Source: Danxiaibacter flavus
Lineage (GTDB): Bacteria > Bacteroidota > Bacteroidia > Chitinophagales > Chitinophagaceae
Direction: 5' to 3'
Length of the DNA: 64,000 nucleotides
NCBI RefSeq assembly: GCF_041060425.1
Contig: NZ_JAULBC010000002.1
Coordinates: 124,001-188,000 of the forward strand
Numbering within the stretch: the first letter of the stretch is position 1; every line of letters starts with the position of its first letter. Shown here piece by piece: positions 35,243 to 44,561 of this stretch. A program made the position numbers and the translations under genes. A model generated the notes under the pieces. It saw only the letters and a program-made list of their open reading frames with translations. It was not told the DNA's origin and did no database searches.

Positions 35243-37753
35243 TTAAAACAATTCCGGCGCCTTATTATCTGCACCTTTCTCCCACTCCATTTCTACGCTT
35301 TTACTGAAGTCCATCAGCTTGGCGCCAACCGCTTTCCAGCCCATTACTTCTACCATTTTAGCTATTTTAAACTTAGCCTGGCGTGCCTGGGATCCACGGC
35401 CGGTGCGAACTAAAAGAACTGGTTCAATTGTCGTTGTAACAGCTTCCAGCCTGTTTCCTTCCACTTCTTTAATAAACATGAATTTGTTATGAAGTGTGGT
35501 GGTTTCTATCTTAAAGCGTTTTACATTGAACTGCATCTTATCTGCATCAAGGTAAACAGCCGTAACGATCTTTTCAGGATCAAACTTTTCAATCAACAAG
35601 ATCTTATCTGCTTCCAGGCGCTGCGTTAATTCGGTATCCGTTATTTCATATGCACCATCAGCATAAAAAACAATTATCCTGTCTTCAGTTTCAAAGCTAC
35701 CCAGGTACTCTCCTTTCTCCTCAGTATTCAATCGGCCAAACTGATCATCAAACCAAATCTTGCGACCGGCAAGTGTCGATTTTCCTTTTTCCTTCAGCTT
35801 AACGGAACGCACCGGGTATTTTGTTACCTGGTTACCCATGCTGCTGCGGCCTTTGATATCCAATTCTTCAAAGAAAAAGTCAAGTTCTTTATTTCGCGCT
35901 GATGAGCCGGGAGTCAGCAATATTTTTACTGATTCAGCTTCACCATTCGGGTTAGCAGTAAAGTACAGCACCTTACTCTTATCATTTCCTTTTGTAAGAT
36001 CATATTCCTTATCACGGGTAATACCAGTTACATTAAAACGTTTAGCGTACGCAATGCCGGAAGCTCCGTCAAGATAGATCATGTTATAGGTAGTCCGGTC
36101 ATCATTCTTATTAAAAATAGCTGCATGAATAATATCCTTTCCTATAAATACTTTATCCTGCACCTTCACAATCTTCATAATGCCACGCTTGGTAAACACG
36201 ATCACATCATCCAGATCAGAGCATTCTGCAAGCAGTTCATCTTTCTTAAGACTTGTTCCCACAAACCCTTCTGACCTGTTTAAATACAACTTGGTATTGG
36301 CAATGGCAACCTTGTTTGCCTGAATGGTATCAAACAATTTGATCTCCGTTTTACGCTCACGTCCCTTGCCAAATTTCTTCAGCAGGCTTTCAAAATATGC
36401 AACGGCAAAATCAACCAGGTTATCCAAATCGTATTTCACCTGTTTAATGTCCGCTTCAATGCCTTTGATCTGGGCATTCAGTTCGTCAATATCCAGTTTA
36501 TAAATTCGCCTTACAGGCTTTTCAGTCAGCTTTAAAATATCTTCACGCTTAATCTCTCTCTTCAGTTTTTTCTTAAATGGAACGAATGCTTTGTCAATGG
36601 CTTCAATTACTTTGTCCCATGTTTCATGTCTCTTCTCAAGTTCCTTGTATATCTTTTCTTCAAAGAAGATCTTTTCCAGAGATGTATAGTGCCATTTGTC
36701 TTCCAGCTCTGCCAGTTTTATCTCCAGCTCTCTTTTCAGCAATTCCTTGGTATTGTCTGCGGATGTTTTCAGCAGTTCATGAACACCAAGAAAGCGCGGT
36801 TTTTCTTCAACAATTACGCAGGCATTGGGCGATATGCTTACTTCACAATCAGTGAAAGCATACAGTGCGTCGATGGTAATATCAGGAGAAATACCGGCAG
36901 CCAGCTCGATCTGTATTTCAACTTCCTTTGCTGTGGCGTCGGTAACTTTCTTAATCTTGATCTTTCCCTGGTCATTGGCCTTTACAATAGACTCCATCAA
37001 CGATGTCGTAGTAACACCATAGGGAACACTTCTTATAACAAGTGTCTTCTTATCCTGCTCTTCAATATTGGCTCTAACACGAATTTTACCACCGCGCTTA
37101 CCTTCGTTATAGTTGGTTACATCGGCCATGCCACCAGTAAGAAAATCCGGATACAGCTCAAATTTCTTTCCTTTCAAATATTTGATAGAAGCATCACAAA
37201 GCTCTATAAAGTTGTGGGGTAATATTTTGGTTGAAAGGCCTACAGCAATACCTTCCGCTCCCTGCGCCAGCACAAGCGGAAACTTCATGGGAAGTGTTAC
37301 CGGCTCTTGCTTACGGCCGTCATAGCTTAGTTGCCAGTCTGTCGTTTTTGCATTGAAAGCAACTTCCAAAGCAAATTTGGACAGGCGAGCTTCAATGTAA
37401 CGTGGGGCCGCCGCATCATCACCCGTTCTTACATCACCCCAGTTACCCTGCGTTTCAATCAGCAGGTCTTTCTGCCCCATATTCACCAATGCATCGCCAA
37501 TAGACGCATCACCGTGCGGATGGTACTGCATACTTTGCCCGATGATGTTGGCCACTTTATTAAAACGTCCATCATCCATTTCCTTCATTGAGTGAAGGAT
37601 ACGACGCTGCACAGGTTTCAAGCCATCCTCAATAGCCGGAACCGCGCGCTCCAATATTACATAGGAAGCGTAGTCAAGAAACCAGTTCTTATACTGGCCC
37701 TGTACGCCGGACTCATTGGTTAAATCAATTTCTTTAGTTATATCTTTTGCCAT
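35243..37753 (-). CDS. parC: DNA topoisomerase IV subunit A (ParC)
   Basis: The 836-residue breakage-reunion subunit that, with ParE, unlinks daughter chromosomes. The N-terminal winged helix and tower domains are complete: PVQRRILHSM (R50/R51), HPHGDASIGDAL around residue 80, and the active tyrosine in DDAAAPRYIE (Y119). The C-terminal region continues as a blade-like domain (FTKRGIMKIVKVQD, FYADGAYEI) rather than a full gyrase GyrA box, which favours topoisomerase IV. It is 6 bases downstream of the TOPRIM gene. Together with parE and the genes between, it forms one locus. Confidence 0.94.
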   Translation of the reverse strand: MAKDITKEIDLTNESGVQGQYKNWFLDYASYVILERAVPAIEDGLKPVQRRILHSMKEMDDGRFNKVANIIGQSMQYHPHGDASIGDALVNMGQKDLLIETQGNWGDVRTGDDAAAPRYIEARLSKFALEVAFNAKTTDWQLSYDGRKQEPVTLPMKFPLVLAQGAEGIAVGLSTKILPHNFIELCDASIKYLKGKKFELYPDFLTGGMADVTNYNEGKRGGKIRVRANIEEQDKKTLVIRSVPYGVTTTSLMESIVKANDQGKIKIKKVTDATAKEVEIQIELAAGISPDITIDALYAFTDCEVSISPNACVIVEEKPRFLGVHELLKTSADNTKELLKRELEIKLAELEDKWHYTSLEKIFFEEKIYKELEKRHETWDKVIEAIDKAFVPFKKKLKREIKREDILKLTEKPVRRIYKLDIDELNAQIKGIEADIKQVKYDLDNLVDFAVAYFESLLKKFGKGRERKTEIKLFDTIQANKVAIANTKLYLNRSEGFVGTSLKKDELLAECSDLDDVIVFTKRGIMKIVKVQDKVFIGKDIIHAAIFNKNDDRTTYNMIYLDGASGIAYAKRFNVTGITRDKEYDLTKGNDKSKVLYFTANPNGEAESVKILLTPGSSARNKELDFFFEELDIKGRSSMGNQVTKYPVRSVKLKEKGKSTLAGRKIWFDDQFGRLNTEEKGEYLGSFETEDRIIVFYADGAYEITDTELTQRLEADKILLIEKFDPEKIVTAVYLDADKMQFNVKRFKIETTTLHNKFMFIKEVEGNRLEAVTTTIEPVLLVRTGRGSQARQAKFKIAKMVEVMGWKAVGAKLMDFSKSVEMEWEKGADNKAPELF

Positions 37754-37759
37754 AATTAT

Positions 37760-38323
37760 TTATTCTGCAAATCCCGTCTTAATTGAAAATTCTGCATCAA
37801 ATTTCTTGAAATACCTGCAATTCGATATTATCGTTTCATAATTGTATTTTTCGAACAATTCCTTATTATGAGTTTCGATATATCCCCGCACATTGGATCG
37901 TAAGTACTCTTTAGGGCCTTCAATCAACATGCAGTCGTCAACTGCAGCTAACACTACATTATAACATTTGTTGATCACACTAATATCTGTAAACAACAAC
38001 GCCTCCAGTTCCTGGATATTTAATAGAAATAAACCTGTTTTGTTTACGATGCTATTGCATCTTGCAAAGAACTCTTTTCGCTGACTTAACATATCAGCAT
38101 TATTTTCCTTGCCGTCAAGATCTCTGATAAAGACAATGAAATCAGGTTTCGCTATCTCAAATTCTCTTCTTAAAAAACGTTTCGCGAATTGGCTGTCAAG
38201 ATGATTTCCTCTTATATCACTTATCATCTCAAAAAAATCAAGCCCCTTATATTTTTTACTGAGTAGGGTTTTAACACAAGCCGTATCAACCGGAGCTTCC
38301 CCAACCAATCCGATTCGTAACAT
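37760..38323 (-). CDS. TOPRIM-like (DUF4276/OLD-nuclease-like) protein
   Basis: A 187-residue protein with the order of acidic residues seen in TOPRIM nucleases: E9 in LVGEAPVD, the pair D68/D70 in FIVFIRDLDG, and NIQELEALLFTD (E105, E107) in the position where DUF4276 proteins have an E-A motif. The rest, RGYIETHNKELFEKYNYETIISNCRYFKKFD, is helical. It follows the ATPase gene by 6 bases and precedes parC by 6 bases. In paired systems such as PARIS or OLD-like modules, an ATPase of this class and a TOPRIM protein act together against phages. The fold assignment is by motif only. Confidence 0.72.
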   Translation of the reverse strand: MLRIGLVGEAPVDTACVKTLLSKKYKGLDFFEMISDIRGNHLDSQFAKRFLRREFEIAKPDFIVFIRDLDGKENNADMLSQRKEFFARCNSIVNKTGLFLLNIQELEALLFTDISVINKCYNVVLAAVDDCMLIEGPKEYLRSNVRGYIETHNKELFEKYNYETIISNCRYFKKFDAEFSIKTGFAE

Positions 38324-38329
38324 AGTTTC

Positions 38330-39421
38330 CTAGATTTTTTCCGTCCGCTGCAGGTCCGAAAACCTCCAGTACTCGCTTAATAGTCCTTCGTCCTTAAAAT
38401 ACAATTGTGCTTTATTCATCTCTGCTTCACTCAAGTGGCGGAATTTTGTGCCGTCTTTTGCTGTTATCTCCGCAATTATTATCTTGTTTAACTCATCTGC
38501 ATTTAATATATCTAAAACCTGGGGAGAGTGCGTTGAAATAAAAATCTGTTGATTTTTCGAGCGCTCTCTTAAAAAATTTAAAATAAGGTGCAACTGATGA
38601 GGATGTATTCCAATTTCGGGTTCTTCGATAAAAACAACTTTAGGAGCAATGCTTTGATCTGCCGAATTGTATCCACACAACACCCCAATCAGGTAAATCA
38701 TTCTTTTAGTTCCGTCCGAGAGGCCATTCCAGGAGAACCAACTGCCATTTATTTTGTATTCAAACAATAGATTTCGTATTTCAACTACGTCACTACTAAC
38801 TTTTGAAATACGTAAGGCGTTACTGATGCGAATATCTTCAACGGGGGTGTAAGCACCTACACTTTCCTTAAATGTCGCATAATCAATATTAAATGCCGTA
38901 TTTAGCTGTTCTAATAGTAAATCATCAGTAATAGAACGCGTGTTGCGTAAAATCCTGTTTACTATTCGTACAAAGTGAGTCGCGAACAGCGGAGCTATGG
39001 GCTTTATTGCACCCGACGCGATTTTGCTTTTATTTAAATCAAAGTTGATTACCAGTTCGTCGGCTAAAACTGATAATTCGTGAGGCATATTAAACTGAAC
39101 AAACTCATAACGTAAGGGAAAGTTAGGAACATCAGTATAAGGTAGTCCGTAAAGCTCATGTCCTTCTTCAAATACTTTCAGGGTGTTGTTCCACTCTATC
39201 AATCCAGGCTTTCCATTCAATTCAACGCCTGCAGAAAAGTTATAAAGGCGATTAACTTCACCTGTGAAACAAAAATGTAAAAATTCAAAAAAATTACTTT
39301 TTCCACTTCCGTTATCGCCAATGATAATATTCAACCCATCCTCAAAATCGCATTCAAGATTTTGAATAGATTTATATCCCGAAAGATTTACGTGAGTTAT
39401 ATATTGCCTTTGCTCATTCAT
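38330..39421 (-). CDS. AAA15/OLD-family ABC-type ATPase
   Basis: A 363-residue ATPase of the RecF/OLD type. The N-terminus HVNLSGYKSIQNLECDF is typical, followed by Walker A GDNGSGKS (35-42), the ABC signature LSDGTKR (234-240), Walker B VVFIEEPEIGIHP (262-274) and the switch histidine in ISTHSPQVLD (H298). The middle holds the variable coiled-coil/insert segment. It is immediately followed by a TOPRIM-like gene, so it is likely the sensor or motor of a two-gene unit. It starts 17 bases after the stop of the DUF1835 gene, inside the topoisomerase IV locus. Confidence 0.9.
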   Translation of the reverse strand: MNEQRQYITHVNLSGYKSIQNLECDFEDGLNIIIGDNGSGKSNFFEFLHFCFTGEVNRLYNFSAGVELNGKPGLIEWNNTLKVFEEGHELYGLPYTDVPNFPLRYEFVQFNMPHELSVLADELVINFDLNKSKIASGAIKPIAPLFATHFVRIVNRILRNTRSITDDLLLEQLNTAFNIDYATFKESVGAYTPVEDIRISNALRISKVSSDVVEIRNLLFEYKINGSWFSWNGLSDGTKRMIYLIGVLCGYNSADQSIAPKVVFIEEPEIGIHPHQLHLILNFLRERSKNQQIFISTHSPQVLDILNADELNKIIIAEITAKDGTKFRHLSEAEMNKAQLYFKDEGLLSEYWRFSDLQRTEKI

Positions 39422-39438
39422 ATCTAATTCCAGAATGT

Positions 39439-40308
39439 TTACTCCGCTGCCTCTTCCACAGGTGCAGCTTCACTGCTTGCCACCCCGGCCAGTTTTAAAC
39501 TTATTTCTTTCCAGCCTTTTGTCCAGTCACCCTGCAATTCCAATACTCCCTGCTCTACCAATTTTCTCAGTCGCCAAACAAGAAATACATCCCCCGTATT
39601 TACTTTGAATTTTGAAAAGGCTGTCTGTAGTATTTTCGGCAACTTTTGAAAATCGCCGGTGATTGCTCCAAGTAAAGATTTGTCATAAAAATCAACTTCT
39701 TTACCGGCAATCTTTTTACCACCTTCCAATATGCGCACCATTGCATTTTCCTGGCAGGTCTTTTTCCATTCGTCCGGATCAAGTTCAAACTCACTTAAAG
39801 TGATCACCCTTGAAAGCCTTTTCGCTTTCAAAAATTCTTTTGGTTGAATTTGATGCAATACAGAAGGATAAAACAACTGTCCCTTTTCATTAATAAATGG
39901 AAGGTTATTCAGATAAAGAACAAAAATACGACCCTGGTATGCTTTCAACTGGCTCATCAGCCAATAATAGCCGCATACATCATGTTGGTTTTGCCCCATC
40001 CAGATCCATACATCTTTGATATACTCTTCGCTGTCTTCCTCAGCGTTTAATCTTTTCTGAAGATTGTGAACAGTCATTTTATCGTTCACAATTTCTATCT
40101 GCTCTTCGTAGGGAGAAAACTCCAGGGCTTCTTTCCAGAAATCCCTTCGGGCCTGGAAACCTTCAGCTTCATAAATATCCGCCACTGGCCCTACTGCGTA
40201 ATCATCTTTTATCTGCCACACTTCACCATTCAAACCACCGCTTTCGTCCAGCGCAATGGCTTTTTGTAATACATCTATGTCTGCTTCCTGAAAAACTATA
40301 TGCAACAT
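39439..40308 (-). CDS. DUF1835/DUF3658 protein
   Basis: A 289-residue protein whose N-terminus MLHIVFQEADIDVLQKAIALD and VWQIKDDYAVGPVADIYE match the DUF1835 start, and whose later part (LSEFELDPDEWKKTCQENAMVRILEGGKKI) matches DUF3658-like regions. The function is unknown. It lies between parE and the ATPase. The ATG at 40308 is used; an in-frame ATG at 40341 would begin in ttttcaatt spacer words. The tail (AAPVEEAAE) is acidic and Ala-rich. Confidence 0.75.
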   Translation of the reverse strand: MLHIVFQEADIDVLQKAIALDESGGLNGEVWQIKDDYAVGPVADIYEAEGFQARRDFWKEALEFSPYEEQIEIVNDKMTVHNLQKRLNAEEDSEEYIKDVWIWMGQNQHDVCGYYWLMSQLKAYQGRIFVLYLNNLPFINEKGQLFYPSVLHQIQPKEFLKAKRLSRVITLSEFELDPDEWKKTCQENAMVRILEGGKKIAGKEVDFYDKSLLGAITGDFQKLPKILQTAFSKFKVNTGDVFLVWRLRKLVEQGVLELQGDWTKGWKEISLKLAGVASSEAAPVEEAAE

Positions 40309-40420
40309 AATAATTGAAAATTGAGAATTGAAAATTGACAATTATTCATTGAGTATTAAAACAGATAATTAAAATCACCACATGCGTTGGGCATTTTCAT
40401 TGTCCATTTTCAATTGTCAA

Positions 40421-42319
40421 TTAAACTGCCTCTTCTATTAAATCCAACTCTATCTTAAGATTATTAATAATAAACTCCTGGCGCTCCTGGGTATTTTTAC
40501 CCATGAAATACTCAAGTAATGCCTGAATATGATCGCCCTGTTCAAGGATCACCGGCTGCAGCTTGATGCCATCTTCGGTAATGAAGGCTTCAAATTCTTT
40601 TGGTGAAATTTCACCAAGACCTTTGAAGCGTGTTATCTCGGGCTTGCTGCCCAGCTTCTTAACTGCCGCTTTCTTTTCGGTTTCATCGTAGCAATAGATC
40701 GTTTCCTGTTTATTGCGCACGCGGAACAACGGCGTTTCCAGAATGTATACGTGGCCACGTTTTACCAGATCCGGGAAGAACTGCAGGAAGAATGTCATTA
40801 ACAATAACCTGATGTGCATTCCATCCACATCAGCATCGGTCGCAATCACAATCCTGTTATAACGCAAGCCATCCATACCGTCTTCGATATTCAGGGCATG
40901 TTGCAACAGGTTGAATTCTTCGTTCTCGTACACTATTTTCTTTGTAAGACCGAAACAGTTGAGTGGCTTACCGCGAAGGCTGAATACAGCTTGTGTATCA
41001 ACGCTGCGTGCTTTGGTTATAGATCCGCTCGCACTGTCACCTTCGGTAATGAAAATCGTACTGTTATTTTGTAGTGCGATGAACTCCTCTTTGTTCTTTG
41101 CAGGTGGTTCATCATTCAAATGCACTTTACAATCGCGTAATTTTTTGTTGTGCAGGTTGGCTTTCTTGGCTCTTTCATTTGCCAGTTTTTTAATGCCTGC
41201 CAGTTCCTTTCTTTCCCGCTCACTTTGCTCTATACGTTTTTTCAACGCCTCAGCAATCGTTGCATTTCTGTGCAGGAAGTTGTCCAGTTCCCTTGCTAAA
41301 AATTCGAGCACAAAATTCTTCATGGAAGGACCATTCTCATACACGTTCAGCGAGCCAAGCTTTGTTTTGGTCTGGCTTTCAAACACAGGCTCCTGTACGC
41401 GAACCGAAATAGCTGCGCAAATGCTGCCCCGTATATCCGCAGCATCGTAATCTTTTTTATAAAAATCACGCACCACTTTTACAAAGGCCTCACGAAAAGC
41501 CTGCTGGTGCGTTCCACCTTGCGTCGTATATTGTCCGTTTACGAAAGAGTAAAGGTCTTCTCCATAGTCATTGTTGTGTGTGAAGGCCAGTTCAATATCC
41601 TCCCCTTTTAAATGCACGATTGGGTAACGGATCTCGTCCTCATTGGTTTTGCGTTGCAATAAATCAAGCAAACCATTCTTACTTACATATTTTTTTCCGT
41701 TGAAGTTGATGATCAGCCCCGCATTCAGGTAACAGTAGTTCCACAGCTGGCTATCGAGATATTCATGAATAAAATGGAAATTCTTAAAAACCGTATCATC
41801 CGGAATAAATGTTACCAGTGTACCATTGGCTTCATCTGTAGCCGTCTCTTTGTGTTCTTTCTTTAGATTCCCTTTTTCAAATTCCGCCACTTTTGTTTTA
41901 CCGTCACGCACACTCTGCACGCGGAAATAATTACTCAATGCGTTAACCGCTTTGGTACCCACACCGTTCAATCCCACACTTTTCTGAAACGCCTTGCTAT
42001 CGTACTTGGCGCCGGTATTGATCTTACTTACCACATCCACCACTTTTCCCAGGGGAATCCCGCGGCCGTAATCACGAATGGTAACCGATTTGTCATCAAT
42101 TTTTATTTCAATCTGTTTGCCATAGCCCATTGTATGTTCATCAATACAGTTGTCCAGCACCTCCTTGATCAGGACATAAATACCATCATCGGGTGACGAC
42201 CCGTCGCCCAGTTTACCAATGTACATACCGGGACGAAGACGGATATGCTCTTTCCAGTCCAGACTTCGAATACTGTCTTCCGTATAATCAAACATGTTTT
42301 TTTCTTTCGCTTCAGCCAT
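40421..42319 (-). CDS. parE: DNA topoisomerase IV subunit B (ParE)
   Basis: A 632-residue ATPase subunit. The GHKL motifs are EVLDNCIDEH, DYGRGIPLG and GLNGVGTKAVNAL; the transducer follows, and the TOPRIM part has TEGDSASGS, LRGKPLN and DADVDGMHIRLL. The length and lack of the extra gyrase inserts favour ParE, as does the nearby parC. It has a promoter-like element (42439-42467) upstream. The stop is 112 bases before the DUF1835 gene, with ttttcaatt words between them. Confidence 0.94.
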   Translation of the reverse strand: MAEAKEKNMFDYTEDSIRSLDWKEHIRLRPGMYIGKLGDGSSPDDGIYVLIKEVLDNCIDEHTMGYGKQIEIKIDDKSVTIRDYGRGIPLGKVVDVVSKINTGAKYDSKAFQKSVGLNGVGTKAVNALSNYFRVQSVRDGKTKVAEFEKGNLKKEHKETATDEANGTLVTFIPDDTVFKNFHFIHEYLDSQLWNYCYLNAGLIINFNGKKYVSKNGLLDLLQRKTNEDEIRYPIVHLKGEDIELAFTHNNDYGEDLYSFVNGQYTTQGGTHQQAFREAFVKVVRDFYKKDYDAADIRGSICAAISVRVQEPVFESQTKTKLGSLNVYENGPSMKNFVLEFLARELDNFLHRNATIAEALKKRIEQSERERKELAGIKKLANERAKKANLHNKKLRDCKVHLNDEPPAKNKEEFIALQNNSTIFITEGDSASGSITKARSVDTQAVFSLRGKPLNCFGLTKKIVYENEEFNLLQHALNIEDGMDGLRYNRIVIATDADVDGMHIRLLLMTFFLQFFPDLVKRGHVYILETPLFRVRNKQETIYCYDETEKKAAVKKLGSKPEITRFKGLGEISPKEFEAFITEDGIKLQPVILEQGDHIQALLEYFMGKNTQERQEFIINNLKIELDLIEEAV

Positions 42320-42638
42320 TATAAAACTCCTTTATTCTAAAAGCTAATTATTTGAATTTTTCCTTTCCCGCGAAGTAAATACATCAAATACCGGGAATTC
42401 TTTTTCTGCTAAACCTTTCAGCAAACCACTACAACCTGCAAAAGTAAACTTTCATCAAGGGCGGCAATGTACTGTTTATAAACAAATAGCAATTTATTGT
42501 GGAAAAAAATCGCTTAAATATAAAGACTGGAATTTTTTTTGTGTAAAGAATGTCACAACTACCGTTTCAGGCGTTAAAGAGTTATCAATCCTTTAACGGT
42601 AAGAAAGCGCCAAATTTTTAGTTTTATCATCAGATTCT
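42320..42638. other. Divergent intergenic region upstream of parE
   Basis: Contains the promoter-like element above. On the other side, toward the transglutaminase-like gene, no clear promoter is seen. A small A/T stretch (42480-42545) precedes it. Confidence 0.5.
42439..42467 (-). promoter_or_regulatory. Bacteroidota-type promoter upstream of parE
   Basis: On the minus strand: TTG, then 18 bases, then TACTTTTG, which fits TAnnTTTG with the spacing known in Bacteroidota. The start codon of parE is about 120 bases further on, so the transcript would have a moderate leader. It may drive parE and the genes behind it. Confidence 0.6.
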
Positions 42639-43544
42639 ATGTCTACAAATGAAAAATACAGGCAATTACAGGATATTTTGAGCAATGTTGCGGGAATTCT
42701 GCTGATAATTCCGCTGGCGCCGTTCATTTGCCGTTTTATTCCGCCTGTTATTGTGGCAGATATTAATATAGATCTGATTATATCTTTTATTGTCGCTATA
42801 ATTCTCGTCCGCATAACACTATGGCTGGTGAAGCCGATGGTGCTTCCGGCATCAATACTGATTATCGTAATACTGCTCATCAACCAGCTGGCTGGTGGAT
42901 ACAGCTTCCAGGGAATTTTCCGGGATTATAAAACATTTGCCTACACCAACTGGAAAGTGCGGGAAGAAAAACAAAGTGATTTGCTGAATGTGAGCCCATA
43001 TTTGTTTGACAAACCCGCCGACAAGGTGACCAAGCGGGTAAAGGCCAAAATTCAGGACACCGATTCTACGGTTCGCAATTTCTCCGTAAAACACTCGCTG
43101 GAATTCTTCAAATCTTATGAGACAAAATATAAAATGATAACGCGCTACCTGTCATTGTTCAAATACATTAATCAAAATTTTAATTACGTTCCGGACAGCC
43201 AGCGCGATGAATACTACGCCAGCCCAAAAGAGACTATTTTGAATGGACTGGGTGGCGATTGTGATGATCACAGTATCCTGATGGCAAGTTGTTTGATGAG
43301 CATTGGTGCCAAGTGCAGACTGGTGATTATCGATGGCCATATGTACCCGGAAATGTTTGTAGGCAACAAAAAGGATTTTGAAGTGATGCAGCAGGCCATT
43401 ATTCAGCTTTTCAACAATTCCCAGATCCACCGCATTTACTATCATGAGTTTAACGGCAATTACTGGATTAACCTGGATTACACTGCCTCCTATCCGGGCG
43501 GTCCTTACATGAATGATAAGGTTAAACTGGTGATTGAACCTTAA
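42639..43544 (+). CDS. Membrane protein with transglutaminase-like domain
   Basis: A 301-residue protein. The N-terminus has about three hydrophobic segments (ILLIIPLAPFICRFI, IISFIVAIILVRITL, ILIIVILLINQ), and the C-terminal half is a transglutaminase-like domain with GGDCDDHSIL (C208, H211) and a downstream HMYPEMFV and DYTASYPG. In such proteins a Cys-His-Asp triad forms; C208, the histidine of DGHMYPE and the aspartate of NLDYTAS fit this order. It probably faces the cytosol or periplasm at the membrane. Function unknown; it is divergent from parE and transcribed alone. Confidence 0.78.
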   Translation: MSTNEKYRQLQDILSNVAGILLIIPLAPFICRFIPPVIVADINIDLIISFIVAIILVRITLWLVKPMVLPASILIIVILLINQLAGGYSFQGIFRDYKTFAYTNWKVREEKQSDLLNVSPYLFDKPADKVTKRVKAKIQDTDSTVRNFSVKHSLEFFKSYETKYKMITRYLSLFKYINQNFNYVPDSQRDEYYASPKETILNGLGGDCDDHSILMASCLMSIGAKCRLVIIDGHMYPEMFVGNKKDFEVMQQAIIQLFNNSQIHRIYYHEFNGNYWINLDYTASYPGGPYMNDKVKLVIEP

Positions 43545-43559
43545 TTCAATTGACAATGG

Positions 43560-43730
43560 AGAATTGAAAATTGACAATTACCGACCTCGTAGTTTTAAGC
43601 TTTGAGCTTTAGGCTTTAAGCTTTTTCTAAAAACTTCCGCTTTCTTCCCGTAAATGACGGACTTTTGCAGCTTGATCTTATTCAGTTTTAGGCTTTAGGC
43701 TTTGGGCTTAAGCTTCTCTAAATACAATCA
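43560..43730. repeat. Spacer of gctttaggctttgggcttt words
   Basis: From 43592 to 43726 the sequence is a tandem of near-identical words tttaggctttgggcttaagc. The same word family is at 54650-54795 and forms the 116-bp array at 57456-58036. Confidence 0.7.
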
Positions 43731-43731
43731 G

Positions 43732-44232
43732 GTGGTAGAAACGAACTTACAAGTAATTGGTGCGATGGCCGAGGTGCGTGAAACGGAAAATGCGCAGTTC
43801 AAAGACTTTTTGAAGCGACAGGATGCTGAGGCTGTTGATGCGCTTGTATTTGAGCTGAATAAAAAGATTGAGGCTCAGGTGGATTGCACCAAATGCGGCA
43901 ACTGCTGCAGGACGTTGATGATCAATGTTGAACAGAAAGAAGCGGATGACCTGCAAGAATTCCTGGGTGTTTCGAAGGATGAGTTTGAAACCAAATATGT
44001 TGAGAAGGGCGAAAGCGGGATGATGGTAATCAACACAATTCCCTGCCATTTTCTTTCTGAAAATAAATGCACGGTTTACGAACACCGGTTCGCGGACTGC
44101 CGCAATTTCCCCAATCTACACCTGCCGGGTTTTAACAAAAGGCTTTTCGCAACGTTTATGCACTATGGCCGCTGCCCGATTATTTATAATGTGGTGGAGG
44201 AGCTGAAGCGGGAATACAGTGATACGTTGTAA
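43732..44232 (+). CDS. YkgJ-family cysteine-cluster protein
   Basis: A small protein with a metal-binding cysteine cluster: DCTKCGNCCRTLMI, IPCHFLSENKCTVYEHRFADCRNFP and a final YGRCPIIYNV. Members bind zinc or iron-sulfur and their role is not established. The start is uncertain: GTG at 43732 or ATG at 43765, because the segment ETNLQVIGAMAEVRETENAQF ahead of the cysteines resembles the family's N-terminus. An upstream TTG at 43702 lies in spacer repeat. Probably monocistronic. Confidence 0.83.
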   Translation: MVETNLQVIGAMAEVRETENAQFKDFLKRQDAEAVDALVFELNKKIEAQVDCTKCGNCCRTLMINVEQKEADDLQEFLGVSKDEFETKYVEKGESGMMVINTIPCHFLSENKCTVYEHRFADCRNFPNLHLPGFNKRLFATFMHYGRCPIIYNVVEELKREYSDTL

Positions 44233-44504
44233 GTTTTACGTTATACGTTGACTGGAGCGGAGCTTAGGAATACTTCGCATAGTGGAACTGTGTTGAAATA
44301 GTTATATAGAATATAAACAATGTATAATAATTACACGGAGGAATACAGGAGGAGACGCGGAGGGCCACAGAGAAAAAACCATGTTACTCTGTGAAAAAAA
44401 CTCAGTGTCCTCTGTGGTTAAAACTGTTTTCTCCTCCCACGCAATCATTTTTCAATTTTCCCCTATCCCCGCCCGAACGACGCCAGTCGGGCAGGAATTG
44501 TCAA
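44233..44504. repeat. Spacer with ttacacggaggaatacagg repeat
   Basis: Around 44329-44440 the words ttacacggaggaatacag, ccacagagaaaa and gttactctgtgaaaa face a right-hand part ctgtggttaaaactgttttc, a diverged inverted repeat of the family also at 16688, 26313 and 59371. A GC-rich palindrome cccgcccgaacgacgcc precedes the promoter. Confidence 0.6.
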
Positions 44505-44534
44505 TTATTCTTTACCATGTTGCCCGTACCTTTG
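44505..44534 (+). promoter_or_regulatory. Possible promoter of mqnE
   Basis: TACCTTTG (44527-44534) matches TAnnTTTG exactly; the upstream element is TTA rather than TTG, 19 bases away. The start codon follows 27 bases later. Confidence 0.5.
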
Positions 44535-44561
44535 CACCTTAAATAGATAAATCCTAAGCGT

